The notes under the pieces: model-generated | Seen by the model: the letters and a program-made list of their open reading frames with translations, nothing else | Database searches by the model: none | What the model was told of the DNA's origin: nothing | Part shown: positions 53,726 to 63,499 of the stretch, piece by piece | How positions within the stretch are numbered: position 1 is the stretch's first letter | Layout of the letters: every line of letters starts with the position of its first letter | Translations under genes and position numbers: made by a program | NCBI RefSeq assembly: GCF_000374825.1 | Contig: NZ_KB895392.1 | Location: 1 to 64,000, forward strand | Source: Paenibacillus sanguinis 2301083 = DSM 16941 | Lineage (GTDB): Bacteria; Bacillota; Bacilli; Paenibacillales; Paenibacillaceae | Reading direction: 5' to 3' | Length of the DNA: 64,000 bases

Positions 53726-55342
53726 GTGATTCCACAATATTTGACTGATTTTGAGCTTGGCAAGCTGCCCAAAGTTGATACGGATGTTATTGTCATTGGC
53801 TCGGGCATTGCTGGCCTGTTCACAGCCATTAAGGCCAGTGAGCATCATCGTGTAATTATGATCACCAAGAAATCGCTGCTGGACAGCAACACCCGTTATG
53901 CACAAGGCGGGATTGCTGCGGTGATTTCCGAAGAGGATTCGCCCGCTTATCACCGTCAGGATACTCTGCTGGCGGGGGCGGGCCTTTGTTCCTCAACTGC
54001 GGTAGACATTCTGGCAAATGAAGGGCCTGAGGGCGTCAGAGAATTGATGGCGATGGGCACCTTATTTGATCTGGAGAATGGGGAGCTAGCGTTGACGCGG
54101 GAAGGTGCGCATAGCCACCGCCGGATATTGCATGCGAATGGCGATGCAACAGGTTATGAAATTGTACGAGCCTTATCGGCTCAGGTTGCCTCGCATCCTC
54201 ATATCGAAGTGTGGGAAAATCATTATGTAATTGATTTAATGACCGAAGCTAACGAGTGTCTAGGTGCACTAGTTGAGCGACCTGACGGGCAACAATTATT
54301 CCTGCGTGCCAAGGCAACAGTTCTATGCTCCGGGGGTGCCGGACAGTTGTACCGGTATACAACCAATCCGGAGGTAGCCACCGGGGATGGCGTGGCGATT
54401 GCTTACCGAGCAGGTGCCGTAGTTCGGGACATGGAATTTATTCAATTTCACCCGACGGCCCTTTGCTACCCAGGTGCACCGAGATTTTTGATCTCCGAGG
54501 CTGTTCGCGGCGAAGGTGCTGTGCTGCGCAATATTAAAGGCGAGCGCTTTATGAGCAAATACCATGAGCTGATGGAGCTGGCTCCACGGGATATTGTGGC
54601 GCGGGCCATCGTAAGCGAGATGGAGGCTACGGGTGCAAGCATGGCGTATCTGGATATTACCCATGAAGACCCCGAATTGGTAAGGCGTCGTTTTCCGACA
54701 ATCTATGAAACGTGTATGAGCTATGGGCTGGATATGACCAATGATTGGATTCCGGTCGCCCCGGCCGCGCATTATATGATGGGGGGAGTTCGGACAGGAC
54801 AGCACGGGGAGACCAGTGTGAATCGCCTGTTTGCCTGCGGGGAGGTTTCGTCCACCGGAGTACACGGAGCCAACCGTCTGGCCAGCAACTCGCTATCTGA
54901 AGCAGTGGTGTTTGGAAGACGCATCATTGAACAAATTAGCCAGTTGTCGCCGTTGACTCGCACAGGGGAAGCGATCTCCTATCAGGGAGGGCGTATAGAG
55001 GATGCTCCGGTGTCCATGACGGCCAAACGGCTTGAACTGCAAAAGGTGATGGTTCGCCGGGTCGGATTGCGCCGTACGGGAGAAGAGCTTGCCAAGGCCA
55101 TTCAAGAATTGGAACGGCAGATTCCGATTTTCGGCCAATCCCTTCGTACCCGGGAGCACTGGGAATACGCAAATATGCTAACTTGTGCGCTGCTATTAAC
55201 CCAGTCGGCGTTGGTACGGGAAGAAAGCCGGGGTGGTCATTACCGCGAGGACTTTCCGGAGCGCGGCGACGAGAAGTGGCTCAAGCATCTTCAATGGCAG
55301 CGGGAAAAAGGAATGATGGAGGAAGTTAGCGATGATGTTTAA
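53726..55342 (+). CDS. nadB: L-aspartate oxidase
   Basis: This 538-residue flavoprotein oxidises L-aspartate to iminoaspartate for NadA. It has the FAD dinucleotide fold VIVIGSGIAGLFTAIKASEH near residues 20-40, the NTRYAQGGIAAVISEEDSPA block, the active-site GAHSHRRILHANGDATG stretch and GEVSSTGVHGANRLASNSLS. ATAGGTGACG precedes the GTG start at 53726. Its end overlaps nadC by 11 bases. Confidence 0.95.
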   Translation: MIPQYLTDFELGKLPKVDTDVIVIGSGIAGLFTAIKASEHHRVIMITKKSLLDSNTRYAQGGIAAVISEEDSPAYHRQDTLLAGAGLCSSTAVDILANEGPEGVRELMAMGTLFDLENGELALTREGAHSHRRILHANGDATGYEIVRALSAQVASHPHIEVWENHYVIDLMTEANECLGALVERPDGQQLFLRAKATVLCSGGAGQLYRYTTNPEVATGDGVAIAYRAGAVVRDMEFIQFHPTALCYPGAPRFLISEAVRGEGAVLRNIKGERFMSKYHELMELAPRDIVARAIVSEMEATGASMAYLDITHEDPELVRRRFPTIYETCMSYGLDMTNDWIPVAPAAHYMMGGVRTGQHGETSVNRLFACGEVSSTGVHGANRLASNSLSEAVVFGRRIIEQISQLSPLTRTGEAISYQGGRIEDAPVSMTAKRLELQKVMVRRVGLRRTGEELAKAIQELERQIPIFGQSLRTREHWEYANMLTCALLLTQSALVREESRGGHYREDFPERGDEKWLKHLQWQREKGMMEEVSDDV

Positions 55343-56198
55343 CGGATATAATGAAGAGATAGCCCGCTGTATTCGCGGTTGGCTGCAAGAGGATGTAGGC
55401 TCCGGCGACGTCACAACCGCCGTAACGATTCCGACAGGTCACGAGTCAAAGGGGATTATTCACGCCAAACAAGATGGGGTCATTGCCGGAATGCCAGCGG
55501 CCCGTCTGGTGTTTGAAATCGTAGACCCCAGCCTTCGCTTTACACCGCTTGTGAAGGACGGTCAGCGAGTGGAGAAGGGGACCGTAATTGCCGAAGTGGA
55601 GGGCAGCACACACCGGATTTTGACCGGAGAGCGACTGGCCCTGAACTTGCTGCAACGGATGTCGGGCATTGCTACGCGTACACGTACTTTCGTGGAAGCG
55701 CTGGGGGGATTGCCAACACGGCTGGTGGATACGCGCAAGACGACTCCGGGCCACCGGATGCTGGAGAAATATGCGGTGCGTACCGGGGGCGGAGCGAATC
55801 ACCGCTTCGGGTTGTATGATGCGGTGATGATTAAGGATAATCATATTAAGGGAGCTGGCGGTATTGCCCAGGCGGTCAGCCGTGCTCGCGCCGCTATTCC
55901 GCATACGATGACGATCGAAGTGGAGACGGAGAATCTGGAGCAGGTGAATGAAGCCTTGCAGGCGGGCGCTGACATTATTATGCTGGATAACATGGCGCCT
56001 GTGCTCATGAAGGAAGCGGTTCATCGAATCAAGCAAGTGGCGCCGCATGTGATCGTCGAAGCCTCCGGCAACGTATCGCTGGAGACCATTCGCGACATCG
56101 CCGAGAGTGGTGTGGATGTCATTTCCGTCGGACGGCTGACGTATTCGTTCGAGAGCCTGGATATCAGTCTGGATCTGAACGCTAAGAAGGAGGGTTAA
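55332..56198 (+). CDS. nadC: Quinolinate phosphoribosyltransferase (decarboxylating)
   Basis: The 288-residue enzyme turns quinolinate and PRPP into nicotinate mononucleotide. It has [15 protein letters not shown], the [16 protein letters not shown] block, [20 protein letters not shown] and the C-terminal [10 protein letters not shown]. It overlaps nadB by 11 bases. Two adjacent ATGs (55332 and 55335) follow GGAGG. Confidence 0.95.
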   Translation: MMFNGYNEEIARCIRGWLQEDVGSGDVTTAVTIPTGHESKGIIHAKQDGVIAGMPAARLVFEIVDPSLRFTPLVKDGQRVEKGTVIAEVEGSTHRILTGERLALNLLQRMSGIATRTRTFVEALGGLPTRLVDTRKTTPGHRMLEKYAVRTGGGANHRFGLYDAVMIKDNHIKGAGGIAQAVSRARAAIPHTMTIEVETENLEQVNEALQAGADIIMLDNMAPVLMKEAVHRIKQVAPHVIVEASGNVSLETIRDIAESGVDVISVGRLTYSFESLDISLDLNAKKEG

Positions 56199-56205
56199 CC
56201 AGCCG

Positions 56206-56970
56206 ATGTTCCTTGTAGTCGATGTAGGCAATACCAATATCGTATTAGGGGTGTATCGGGGCAAGGAGCTGCTCCACCATTTCCGTATCAGCACCAATCG
56301 CCAGGCGACGGTGGATGAATACGGCGTCCTGATTCATAATTTATTTGACATGGCCCGAATCCACGAAAGCGAGATTGAGGGAGTTATTATATCCTCTGTA
56401 GTCCCTCCATTGATGCATGCGCTGGAGGAGCTGTGTGTGAAATATTTGCGCCGCAAGCCGCTAATCGTAGGACCTGGCATCAAAACGGGACTTAACCTGC
56501 GTTATGAGAATCCCCGCGAGGTAGGCGCCGATCGGATTGTTAACGCCGTGGCTGCCATTGAGCAATACGGGGGACCCCTTGTTGTTGTCGACTTCGGAAC
56601 GGCTACAACCTTTGATTGCATTGATGCCGAGGGCAGCTATTTGGGAGGAGCCATTGTACCGGGAATTGGAATTTCCACCGAGGCACTTTACCAACGAGCT
56701 TCCAAGCTGCCGCGTATTGAATTGGAGAAGCCAAAGAAGGTCATTGGGCGGAACACCGTGCATGCCATGCAAGCGGGTATTATTTTCGGCTATGCCGGTC
56801 AGGTGGATGGGATCGTGGAACGTATTGCCCGCGAGATGAATGCCAAACCGAAGGTAGTAGCCACGGGCGGCTTGGCTGAGCTGATTGCCAGTGAGACCCG
56901 CACGATTGAAGAGGTCAATTCTCAGCTTACGCTGGAGGGGCTTCGTCTCATTTATGAACGGAATCAATAA
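56206..56970 (+). CDS. coaX: Type III pantothenate kinase
   Basis: The 254-residue protein starts [19 protein letters not shown], with the ASKHA-fold phosphate motif, then has [19 protein letters not shown], the [10 protein letters not shown] motif and [17 protein letters not shown]. It phosphorylates pantothenate in coenzyme A synthesis. AAGGAGG lies before the ATG. It is eight bases from nadC, so it is probably co-transcribed with the NAD genes, then followed by hslO as in B. subtilis. Confidence 0.96.
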   Translation: MFLVVDVGNTNIVLGVYRGKELLHHFRISTNRQATVDEYGVLIHNLFDMARIHESEIEGVIISSVVPPLMHALEELCVKYLRRKPLIVGPGIKTGLNLRYENPREVGADRIVNAVAAIEQYGGPLVVVDFGTATTFDCIDAEGSYLGGAIVPGIGISTEALYQRASKLPRIELEKPKKVIGRNTVHAMQAGIIFGYAGQVDGIVERIAREMNAKPKVVATGGLAELIASETRTIEEVNSQLTLEGLRLIYERNQ

Positions 56971-56990
56971 TCGGGAAGGAGGTCCAAGCG

Positions 56991-57902
56991 ATGGACTCTA
57001 GCATAAACAAGAAAAAGGATCGGTTGATTCGGGGGATTGCCATGGGAGGCAAGGTGCGTGCATTCGCGGTACGGACCACAGAATTGGTGGAAGAATTGCG
57101 CCGCCGTCATGATACTTATCCCACCACAACCGCAGCTTTTGGCCGCACATTATCGGCTGGCGCCATGATGGGCGCGATGCTGAAGGGTGATGAGAAGTTA
57201 ACAATACAAGTCAAAGGCGATGGGCCTGTTGGGCAAATAGTCGTGGATGCCAATGCGCGTGGCGAGGTTCGAGGCTATGTTAAGAACCCTCATGTACAGT
57301 TGCCAAGCAATAGCCAGGGCAAATTGGATGTGCGCGGGGCCGTAGGGACCGAAGGCTTTATCAACGTTACCAAGGATTTAGGCTTGAAGGAGCCATACCG
57401 GGGCAGTGTCCCTTTGATCTCCGGCGAACTGGGCGAGGATTTCACTTACTATTTTGCTGTATCGGAGCAAACTCCGTCGGCGGTAGGTCTGGGCGTATTG
57501 GTGGATGTCGATAACTCCGTTATTGTCGCGGGTGGCTTTATTATTCAATTGCTGCCGGGGTTAAAGGATGAAGAAATTGATGAAATTGAGCGTGCCGTAG
57601 GCCAGCTTCCGCCAGTGACTTCATTGCTGGACCAGGGCTTGGAGCTAGAGGAAATGCTGAGATGGATATTGCCGGATGTACAGGTATTGGAGGAAATGGA
57701 CATCGTCTTCTCGTGTAGCTGTTCGCGGGAAAGAGTGGAAAGCACGCTAATCAGCTTGGGCAAGCAGGAATTAATGGAATTGCGTGATGAAGGCAAAGAG
57801 GCCGAAGTGATATGTGATTTCTGTAATGAGGCTTATGTCTTCACTCCTGAGGAAATTGATAGCTTGATCGAGCAAGTAGGAAAGCCGATAAGGGAAGAGT
57901 AA
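56991..57902 (+). CDS. hslO: Redox-regulated chaperone Hsp33
   Basis: The 303-residue chaperone has the N-terminal core (DRLIRGIAMGGKVRAFAVRT, HDTYPTTTAAFGRTLSAGAM) and a C-terminal redox switch with CSCSRERVE and CDFCNEAY, four Cys that bind zinc when reduced and form disulphides under oxidative stress. GGGAAGGAGG precedes the ATG. In B. subtilis a PpiC gene (yacD) follows; here cysK follows directly. Confidence 0.96.
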   Translation: MDSSINKKKDRLIRGIAMGGKVRAFAVRTTELVEELRRRHDTYPTTTAAFGRTLSAGAMMGAMLKGDEKLTIQVKGDGPVGQIVVDANARGEVRGYVKNPHVQLPSNSQGKLDVRGAVGTEGFINVTKDLGLKEPYRGSVPLISGELGEDFTYYFAVSEQTPSAVGLGVLVDVDNSVIVAGGFIIQLLPGLKDEEIDEIERAVGQLPPVTSLLDQGLELEEMLRWILPDVQVLEEMDIVFSCSCSRERVESTLISLGKQELMELRDEGKEAEVICDFCNEAYVFTPEEIDSLIEQVGKPIREE

Positions 57903-57918
57903 CACAGGATAAAAAAGT

Positions 57919-57962
57919 ATGCTTTGCGGGTAAGGAAACCCTTGGCTGCAAAGTATTTTTTT
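57919..57962 (+). terminator. Intrinsic terminator after hslO
   Basis: ATGCTTTGC at 57919-57927 pairs with GCAAAGTAT at 57948-57956 with one wobble, followed by seven T residues. Confidence 0.88.
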
Positions 57963-57972
57963 ATGACTTTTC

Positions 57973-58001
57973 TTGACAACTCCGATCGGGGTTGTTAAGA
58001 T
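57973..58001 (+). promoter_or_regulatory. cysK promoter with palindrome in the spacer
   Basis: TTGACA (57973-57978), 17 bases, TAAGAT (57996-58001) form a sigma-A promoter. The spacer is nearly filled by the dyad CAACTCC-GATC-GGGGTTG (one wobble), a likely repressor site. Cysteine genes of Bacilli are often controlled by CymR; whether this is its site was not tested. Confidence 0.6.
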
Positions 58002-58071
58002 AATAAACAGAAAACCAACTTAATTGATCGGATATAAATGACAGCAACACATATAAGGGAGGATATTTAAT

Positions 58072-59010
58072 ATGGCCAAAGTTGTAAACAGTGTAACGGA
58101 TTTGATTGGCAATACGCCGTTGGTTCGCTTGAACCGAATCGTTCCGGAGGACAGCGCGGAAATTTACGTCAAATTGGAGTATCAAAACCCCGGCTCCAGT
58201 GTTAAGGACCGGATTGCTATTAGCATTATAGAGGAGGCCGAGAAAACGGGTAAGCTGAAGGAAGGCGGCACCATTATTGAAGCTACCAGCGGCAACACGG
58301 GAATCGGTCTGGCGATGGTTGCAGCGGCCAAGGGATATAAGGCGGTTATTGTTATGCCTGAGACGATGAGTCTGGAGCGTCGCAATCTGCTGCGTGCCTA
58401 TGGAGCAGAACTGGTATTGACACCGGGGTCCGAAGGGATGAACGGAGCGGTTAAGAAGGCTGAGGAGCTGCTCGCGGCTCATCCGGACTATTTTCTGGCG
58501 GACCAGTTCAGAAATCAAGCCAATGTGAAGATTCACCGTGAGACGACAGGACCTGAGATTGTAGAGGCGATTGAGTCGCTGGATGGGCGCCTGGATGCGT
58601 TTGTTGCAGGTATCGGTACAGGTGGTACGATTAGCGGTGCCGGTGAAGTATTGAAGAAGCGCTTCCCGGATGTGAAGATCTATGCGGTAGAGCCGGCAGG
58701 ATCGCCTATTTTGGCGGGTGGCAAGCCAGGTCCACACAAAATTCAAGGGCTTGGAGCTAACTTTGTACCGGAGATTTTGAACCGGGAGATTTATGACGAG
58801 ATCGTACATGTCGAGAATGATCAGGCCTTTGAACAAGCCCGGACTGTAGCCAAGGAAGAAGGTATTCTGTCAGGTATCTCCTCCGGCGCAGCCGTATTTG
58901 CTGCACTGAAGGTAGCTAAGGAGCTCGGCAAGGGCAAGCGCGTCGTAGCCATCATTCCAAGTAATGGCGAACGTTATCTCAGCACGCCGCTTTATAATTT
59001 CGAGGCATAA
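58072..59010 (+). CDS. cysK: Cysteine synthase A
   Basis: This 312-residue PLP enzyme makes cysteine from O-acetylserine and sulphide. The Schiff-base Lys is K45 in [11 protein letters not shown]. The substrate loop ATSGNTGIG follows, and the PLP phosphate loop is [18 protein letters not shown] precedes the ATG. A promoter with a palindromic spacer and a terminator frame it as a single unit. Confidence 0.97.
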   Translation: MAKVVNSVTDLIGNTPLVRLNRIVPEDSAEIYVKLEYQNPGSSVKDRIAISIIEEAEKTGKLKEGGTIIEATSGNTGIGLAMVAAAKGYKAVIVMPETMSLERRNLLRAYGAELVLTPGSEGMNGAVKKAEELLAAHPDYFLADQFRNQANVKIHRETTGPEIVEAIESLDGRLDAFVAGIGTGGTISGAGEVLKKRFPDVKIYAVEPAGSPILAGGKPGPHKIQGLGANFVPEILNREIYDEIVHVENDQAFEQARTVAKEEGILSGISSGAAVFAALKVAKELGKGKRVVAIIPSNGERYLSTPLYNFEA

Positions 59011-59047
59011 GCTAGTCAGGGCTCCCCTGAAGATTATGCCGGGTAAG

Positions 59048-59098
59048 CCCCGTATTTGTTCCGGAATTTCCGGAACAAATACGGGGTATTTTATTTTT
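59048..59098 (+). terminator. Intrinsic terminator after cysK
   Basis: A perfect inverted repeat of 19-base arms (59048-59066 and 59068-59086, beginning CCCCGTATTTG and ending CAAATACGGGG) is followed by TATTTTATTTTTT. Confidence 0.94.
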
Positions 59099-59104
59099 TA
59101 GAGG

Positions 59105-59333
59105 TTTTTCAAAAGTCGTCTTCCCAGGACGGAGTTGTCCTAGGAGTATATTCGACATCGAATCTTGAATTCAGCCGGTCCAAGCGTAGGCTTCCGTAGT
59201 ATGTTTCTACAGAAACTTTTTGTTGCTCACGTATCCATGCTTCCGAAGCCGTTTTCTACGAAAACGTGTAGCTCTGCTACTCAGTCCCTGGCTTTATCCA
59301 ACCTTCTTGGTCCTGTAAACCCGACTTTTTGAA
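59105..59333. repeat. Dispersed non-coding repeat, copy B, with imperfect inverted ends
   Basis: The left end (TTCAAAAGTCG, six bases, CAGGAC, at 59108-59130) is mirrored by the right end (GTCCTG at 59310-59315, six bases, CGACTTTTTGAA at 59322-59333). Inside are small hairpins (GTTTC-TACA-GAAAC and CGTTTTC-TAC-GAAAACG). Blocks CATCGAATCTTGAA (59156-59169), CTCACGTA (59226-59233) and CTCAGTCCCTGG (59280-59291) are shared in order with the element at 4799-4972. No reading frame fits. Confidence 0.8.
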
Positions 59334-59353
59334 TATGCACTGTAATATTTTCA

Positions 59354-59466
59354 TTTTCAAACCGGGATGTCATCTAGTATACTAGCTAGCAATAGAGGCT
59401 GGCTATCAGACCGTTGAGAGAGTGGTCTGGTCTTTCTCAACATCTGAGATATACACATTTGGAGGG
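59354..59466 (+). promoter_or_regulatory. Promoter and switching leader of the pab-fol operon
   Basis: TATACT (59378-59383) sits in the palindrome CTAGTATACTAG, with a weak -35 TTTTCA (59354-59359). The leader offers competing pairings. CAGACC (59407-59412) can pair with GGTCTG (59424-59429). GTTGAGAGA (59413-59421) can instead pair with TTTCTCAAC (59433-59441). The same TCTCA can also pair downstream with TGAGA (59445-59449). The ribosome site GGAGGG is at 59461-59466. No ligand class is recognised. Confidence 0.5.
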
Positions 59467-59478
59467 TTTAAGCTGCTG

Positions 59479-61050
59479 ATGGAACAGATAACGACATGGG
59501 AGCAGTGGGAAAAGTGGGTGGAGGAAGGAACATGGACATTGCTGCCGCACGCGGTAAGCATATCCTTGCCCTCAGCGAAGTTGCCCGATGCTTGGAGCAG
59601 GGCCTGGCAGGAAGCTAGTCCGTATTCCTTTGTACTGGAGAGCGGCAAGGGCGGTCGATACACTTTTTTGGGCTTGAACCCCGTCTCCGTACTTCGGGGC
59701 AAAGGGAATACAGCGACTGTCTTTGAACTGCTGTCAGGGAAGCAAGAGGATGTGCAAGGTGAGCCCTTGAAGCTGCTGGAAGAATGGATGAAGCCATATC
59801 AATCGCCCCGGCTCCCTGGACTGCCCAAATTCAGCGGCGGAGCGGTAGGCTATTTGGGTTATGACGTCGCTCGTTCACTGGAACGCTTGCCGTCCCGGGC
59901 TCAGGATGACCTCGGTCTGGATGATTACGTGTGGATGCGCCTGGATGAGCTTTGGGTCATTGACCAGAAATTAAGCATCTTGCATTGTATCGTTTATGCT
60001 GGTTGTGAAGAGGTCTCACCATCGATAGGTAGCTGGAGACAAACGTTTCTACAAGCGGAGCAGCGAGCTATCGGGATGCTGGATCGCTGGCAGAGGATAA
60101 GCCGAGGGTGCAGTGGTGGAGAAATCGAGTCGTTTCAGTATTTGAACGAGTTTTCTTCACCAGATTCCCTAATGAGTGATGAAGCCTTGGAACAATATCG
60201 TTTAGGGGTGTCCATGTCCCGGCAGGTATTTGAAGACGCTGTGGGGCGAGTACAGGACTATATCCGTGCTGGCGATGTGTTTCAGGTCAATTTATCGCTC
60301 AGACAAGCCTTCCCCTTGCAGACTGCTCCAGAGCGGATATACGAGCAGCTTCGCCGGATGAATCCGTCCCCGTATATGGGATTGCTTCGTTTCCCTGACT
60401 TTCAGTTGGTATCTGCTTCGCCCGAACTGCTGGTGAAGGTGGAGCAAGGGTTGATCAGCACTAGGCCGATTGCTGGTACGCGCCGGCGCGGTCATACCCC
60501 GGAGGAGGACCAGCGTATGGAGGAGGAGCTCAGGAGCAATGAGAAGGAATTGGCCGAGCATATTATGCTGGTCGATTTACTCCGCAATGATATCGGCCGT
60601 GTGGCCGCCTATGGCACTGTTCGGGCAAGCGAGCTGTATGCCATTGAACGGTATTCCCATGTCATGCATCTGGTCTCTGAGGTTGAAGGACGTTTGCGGG
60701 GGGACCAGACGATCTACAATGTGATAGCTGCTGTATTTCCGGGCGGTACGATTACAGGAGCACCCAAGGTACGAACCATGGAAATTATCGAGGAATTGGA
60801 ACCGGTCACTCGGGGAGCCTATACGGGTGCTATGGGATGGATTGACTACAGCGGCAATATGGAATTAAATATTATTATACGTACGCTGGTGGCTAAGGAT
60901 GGTGTCGGATACGTACAAGCAGGTGCCGGCATCGTTATCGATTCCGTGCCTTATCGTGAGTTTAGAGAGTGCCATAACAAAGCCAGAGCCATTGCTCTGG
61001 CGGTTCGACATAGTGAAGGCGTGCCGGACAAAGCCCAGGACAGGAGATGA
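59479..61050 (+). CDS. pabB: Aminodeoxychorismate synthase component I
   Basis: The 523-residue chorismate-binding enzyme makes 4-amino-4-deoxychorismate for folate. The N-terminal part has the SGGAVGYLGYDVARSLE block. The catalytic C-terminal part has the RVQDYIRAGDVFQVNLSLRQ motif, PIAGTRRRG, the HIMLVDLLRNDIG stretch, FPGGTITGAPKVRTMEIIEE and the GAGIVIDSVPYRE end. Anthranilate synthase TrpE looks similar, but the neighbours are all folate genes. GGAGGG lies 12 bases before the ATG at 59479, and the frame is open upstream to 59422. Confidence 0.9.
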   Translation: MEQITTWEQWEKWVEEGTWTLLPHAVSISLPSAKLPDAWSRAWQEASPYSFVLESGKGGRYTFLGLNPVSVLRGKGNTATVFELLSGKQEDVQGEPLKLLEEWMKPYQSPRLPGLPKFSGGAVGYLGYDVARSLERLPSRAQDDLGLDDYVWMRLDELWVIDQKLSILHCIVYAGCEEVSPSIGSWRQTFLQAEQRAIGMLDRWQRISRGCSGGEIESFQYLNEFSSPDSLMSDEALEQYRLGVSMSRQVFEDAVGRVQDYIRAGDVFQVNLSLRQAFPLQTAPERIYEQLRRMNPSPYMGLLRFPDFQLVSASPELLVKVEQGLISTRPIAGTRRRGHTPEEDQRMEEELRSNEKELAEHIMLVDLLRNDIGRVAAYGTVRASELYAIERYSHVMHLVSEVEGRLRGDQTIYNVIAAVFPGGTITGAPKVRTMEIIEELEPVTRGAYTGAMGWIDYSGNMELNIIIRTLVAKDGVGYVQAGAGIVIDSVPYREFRECHNKARAIALAVRHSEGVPDKAQDRR

Positions 61051-61056
61051 GACGAG

Positions 61057-61638
61057 ATGATTTTGGTTATCGACAATTATGATTCTTTTACGTATAACCT
61101 GGTACAGTATTTAGGCGAGCTAGGCGAGGAAGTGACTGTCCGCCGCAATGATGAGATTGATCTTGCGGGTATTGAGGCTTTGCGGCCTGATCATATTTTA
61201 ATATCACCGGGTCCATGTACGCCAAGCGAGGCGGGAATTTCCCTGGACCTAATTGAACGCTTTAAGGGAGTCATCCCCATCTTTGGTGTATGCCTTGGTC
61301 ATCAGGCCATTGGTCAAGCCTTTGGTGGTCGGGTCATTCGCGCCGAGCGGCTGATGCACGGCAAGACGTCCCCAATCCTTCATCAAGGGGAATCTGTATT
61401 CGCTGGATTGCCTTCCCCCTTTACGGCGACTCGGTATCATTCCTTGATCGTGGAGCGGGACAGCTTACCCGAGTGCCTGGAGATTACCGCGGAAACCGCG
61501 GAGGGTGAGATTATGGGGTTGCGCCACAAAACCTATGCGGTGGAGGGGGTTCAGTTCCATCCCGAATCCATTATTACGGATCATGGGCATCAGATCCTGC
61601 GTAATTTTCTGAGTCGTAAGGTGGAAGCGAGAGGATGA
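61057..61638 (+). CDS. pabA: Aminodeoxychorismate/anthranilate synthase glutamine amidotransferase
   Basis: This 193-residue class I amidotransferase supplies ammonia to PabB. The nucleophile is C79 in [18 protein letters not shown], and the C-terminal GVQFHPESI holds the catalytic His and Glu. In Bacillus the same subunit (TrpG) also serves anthranilate synthase. Its end overlaps pabC by four bases. Confidence 0.94.
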   Translation: MILVIDNYDSFTYNLVQYLGELGEEVTVRRNDEIDLAGIEALRPDHILISPGPCTPSEAGISLDLIERFKGVIPIFGVCLGHQAIGQAFGGRVIRAERLMHGKTSPILHQGESVFAGLPSPFTATRYHSLIVERDSLPECLEITAETAEGEIMGLRHKTYAVEGVQFHPESIITDHGHQILRNFLSRKVEARG

Positions 61639-62594
61639 ATTATATCGGGGTGGACGGTGTTCCGACCCCAGCAGATCAAGCCGTGATCTCTGTGATGGAT
61701 CACGGCTTGATGTACGGGATCGGTCTGTTCGAGACGTTCCGCACCTATGGCGGCCGCCCATTTTTGCTGGAGCGGCATATTCAGCGGCTTCAGACGGGAT
61801 GCCGTACGCTTGGCATAGAATTTGCCGCCAAGCCCGAGGATATTACCGCTGAGATCATTGGGTTGTTGAGGCTGAACGGACTGAATGAGGGCTATATTCG
61901 GTATACCGTAACCGCAGGAGATGGGCCGCTGGGCTTGCCTGTAGGCAATTATGCCAAGCCGCGGATTATCATTTATGTGAAACCGCTCCCGGAGACGAGA
62001 GCGGCGCTGTATACCAAGGGCAAGCCGTTGTGGAGACTGACGACACGGCGGAATACGCCGGAGGGTGAGCTTCGCCTTAAATCACTGCATTATATGAACA
62101 GTATGCTTGCCAAGCGGGAGCTGGTACAGCTAGAGGCGATCAGACTATCCTCGGCGGTTTCTGCCACAAGTTCTTCTCGCATTCCTGCGGAGGGCTTGCA
62201 ATTGACAGCGGATGATAGTCTGGCCGAGGGTGTGGTCAGCAACTTGTTTTTCGTAGAGGGACGGACACTGTATACGCCTGACATTGGGACAGGCATCCTG
62301 CCCGGGATTACGCGTGCCGTGATCCTGGAATTGGCCGCAAGGCAAGGGGTGAAAGTAGAGGAAGGCCGCTATACCTGGAGCCGTTTGTTGAATGCGGATG
62401 AAGTGTTTATGACGAACTCAATTCAGGAACTTGTGCCCATTACAGAGCTGTGGTGGACGGTAAGTGGGGCAGAACCAGAGACGGGAGAATTACTACCTCG
62501 CTCCCATATTGTGGGTGAAGGACACATCGGACCGATCACAAGCCGTTTGCTGGGAGATTATAGGGAGAAAGCGAGGGATCCTGATGCGACCTGA
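61635..62594 (+). CDS. pabC: Aminodeoxychorismate lyase
   Basis: This 319-residue fold-type IV PLP enzyme releases pyruvate from aminodeoxychorismate to give p-aminobenzoate. It has [20 protein letters not shown] near the start, the Lys in RLKSLHYMN (K149), and the [20 protein letters not shown] motif. Between them is an extra low-complexity stretch ([16 protein letters not shown]) not seen in the usual enzyme; it does not break the frame. The overlap with pabA is ATGA. It overlaps folP by 11 bases. Confidence 0.92.
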   Translation: MNYIGVDGVPTPADQAVISVMDHGLMYGIGLFETFRTYGGRPFLLERHIQRLQTGCRTLGIEFAAKPEDITAEIIGLLRLNGLNEGYIRYTVTAGDGPLGLPVGNYAKPRIIIYVKPLPETRAALYTKGKPLWRLTTRRNTPEGELRLKSLHYMNSMLAKRELVQLEAIRLSSAVSATSSSRIPAEGLQLTADDSLAEGVVSNLFFVEGRTLYTPDIGTGILPGITRAVILELAARQGVKVEEGRYTWSRLLNADEVFMTNSIQELVPITELWWTVSGAEPETGELLPRSHIVGEGHIGPITSRLLGDYREKARDPDAT

Positions 62595-63420
62595 GTGGTA
62601 TAAACGCAGCTATCGGATGGGAGAGGCGTCTCTCACGCTGGGGGAGCGCACCTTAATTATGGGAATTCTTAACGTTACCCCGGATTCTTTCTCGGATGGC
62701 GGGCGGTATAACCAGGTAGAGCATGCGTTGCAGCATGCCCGGGAAATGCTTCTAGCCGGAGCGGATATCATTGATATCGGGGGCGAGTCGACACGCCCGG
62801 GGCATGAACCGGTGACCGAGCAGGAAGAGTTGGCGCGCGTAATCCCTGTTGTAGAGAAACTCCATCGCGAGATGCCGCAGGCTCCTTTATCCGTGGATAC
62901 TTATAAAGCTCAGGTAGCCGAGGAAGCACTGCGGGCCGGAGCCCATCTCATTAATGATGTGTGGGGTTTCAAGGCTGAGCCGCGCATCGCGCAGGTAGCT
63001 GCTCAGTTTGGCTGCCCGGTCATTCTCATGCACAATCGGCCGGATCGGGCTTACGGTGATTTGATGAGCGATGTTACTGCGGATTTACTGGAAAGTGTGG
63101 AATTGGCCAAAAGGGCTGGCGTGAGTGATGAGCGAATTATTTTGGACCCGGGTATTGGGTTTGCTAAAGATTATGGAGAGAACCTGGAGGTGATGGCTAA
63201 CCTGGACCAATTGGCCGGGCTTGGCTTTCCATTGCTGCTAGGTACATCTCGCAAGCGGTTTATTCGCACCGCACTTGATTTGCCTGTGGATGAGGTTGTT
63301 ATGGGAACGGCAGCAACCGTAGCGCTGGGTATTGCCCAAGGCTGTCAGATTGTTCGCGTCCATGATGTCAAGGAAATAAAACAGACCGCACGTATGTGCG
63401 ATGCTATGCTCTACACTTAG
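62584..63420 (+). CDS. folP: Dihydropteroate synthase
   Basis: The 278-residue TIM-barrel enzyme joins p-aminobenzoate to the pterin and is the target of sulphonamides. It has ILNVTPDSFSDGG (residues about 28-40), DIIDIGGESTRPG, ILMHNRPD and LDPGIGFAKD, then the LLLGTSRKRFI block. The ATG at 62584 overlaps the pabC stop; the frame is open upstream, but that part is inside pabC. Confidence 0.96.
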   Translation: MRPEWYKRSYRMGEASLTLGERTLIMGILNVTPDSFSDGGRYNQVEHALQHAREMLLAGADIIDIGGESTRPGHEPVTEQEELARVIPVVEKLHREMPQAPLSVDTYKAQVAEEALRAGAHLINDVWGFKAEPRIAQVAAQFGCPVILMHNRPDRAYGDLMSDVTADLLESVELAKRAGVSDERIILDPGIGFAKDYGENLEVMANLDQLAGLGFPLLLGTSRKRFIRTALDLPVDEVVMGTAATVALGIAQGCQIVRVHDVKEIKQTARMCDAMLYT

Positions 63421-63499
63421 TTAAATTACGAGAAAAATGATTCTAGAGACGCATCATTTGTTCAACTTATATTGAATGGCTGGAAAAGGGGCTGATTGT

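Noticed and set aside
59374..59420. TAG/GAG repeats that could bind TRAP
   Set aside because: Only a few repeats with irregular spacing are present; TRAP needs about nine or more at two to three base spacing.
63438..63465. AATGAT...ATCATT hairpin between folP and folB as a terminator
   Set aside because: Six weak pairs and only two T residues follow; the operon most likely continues.
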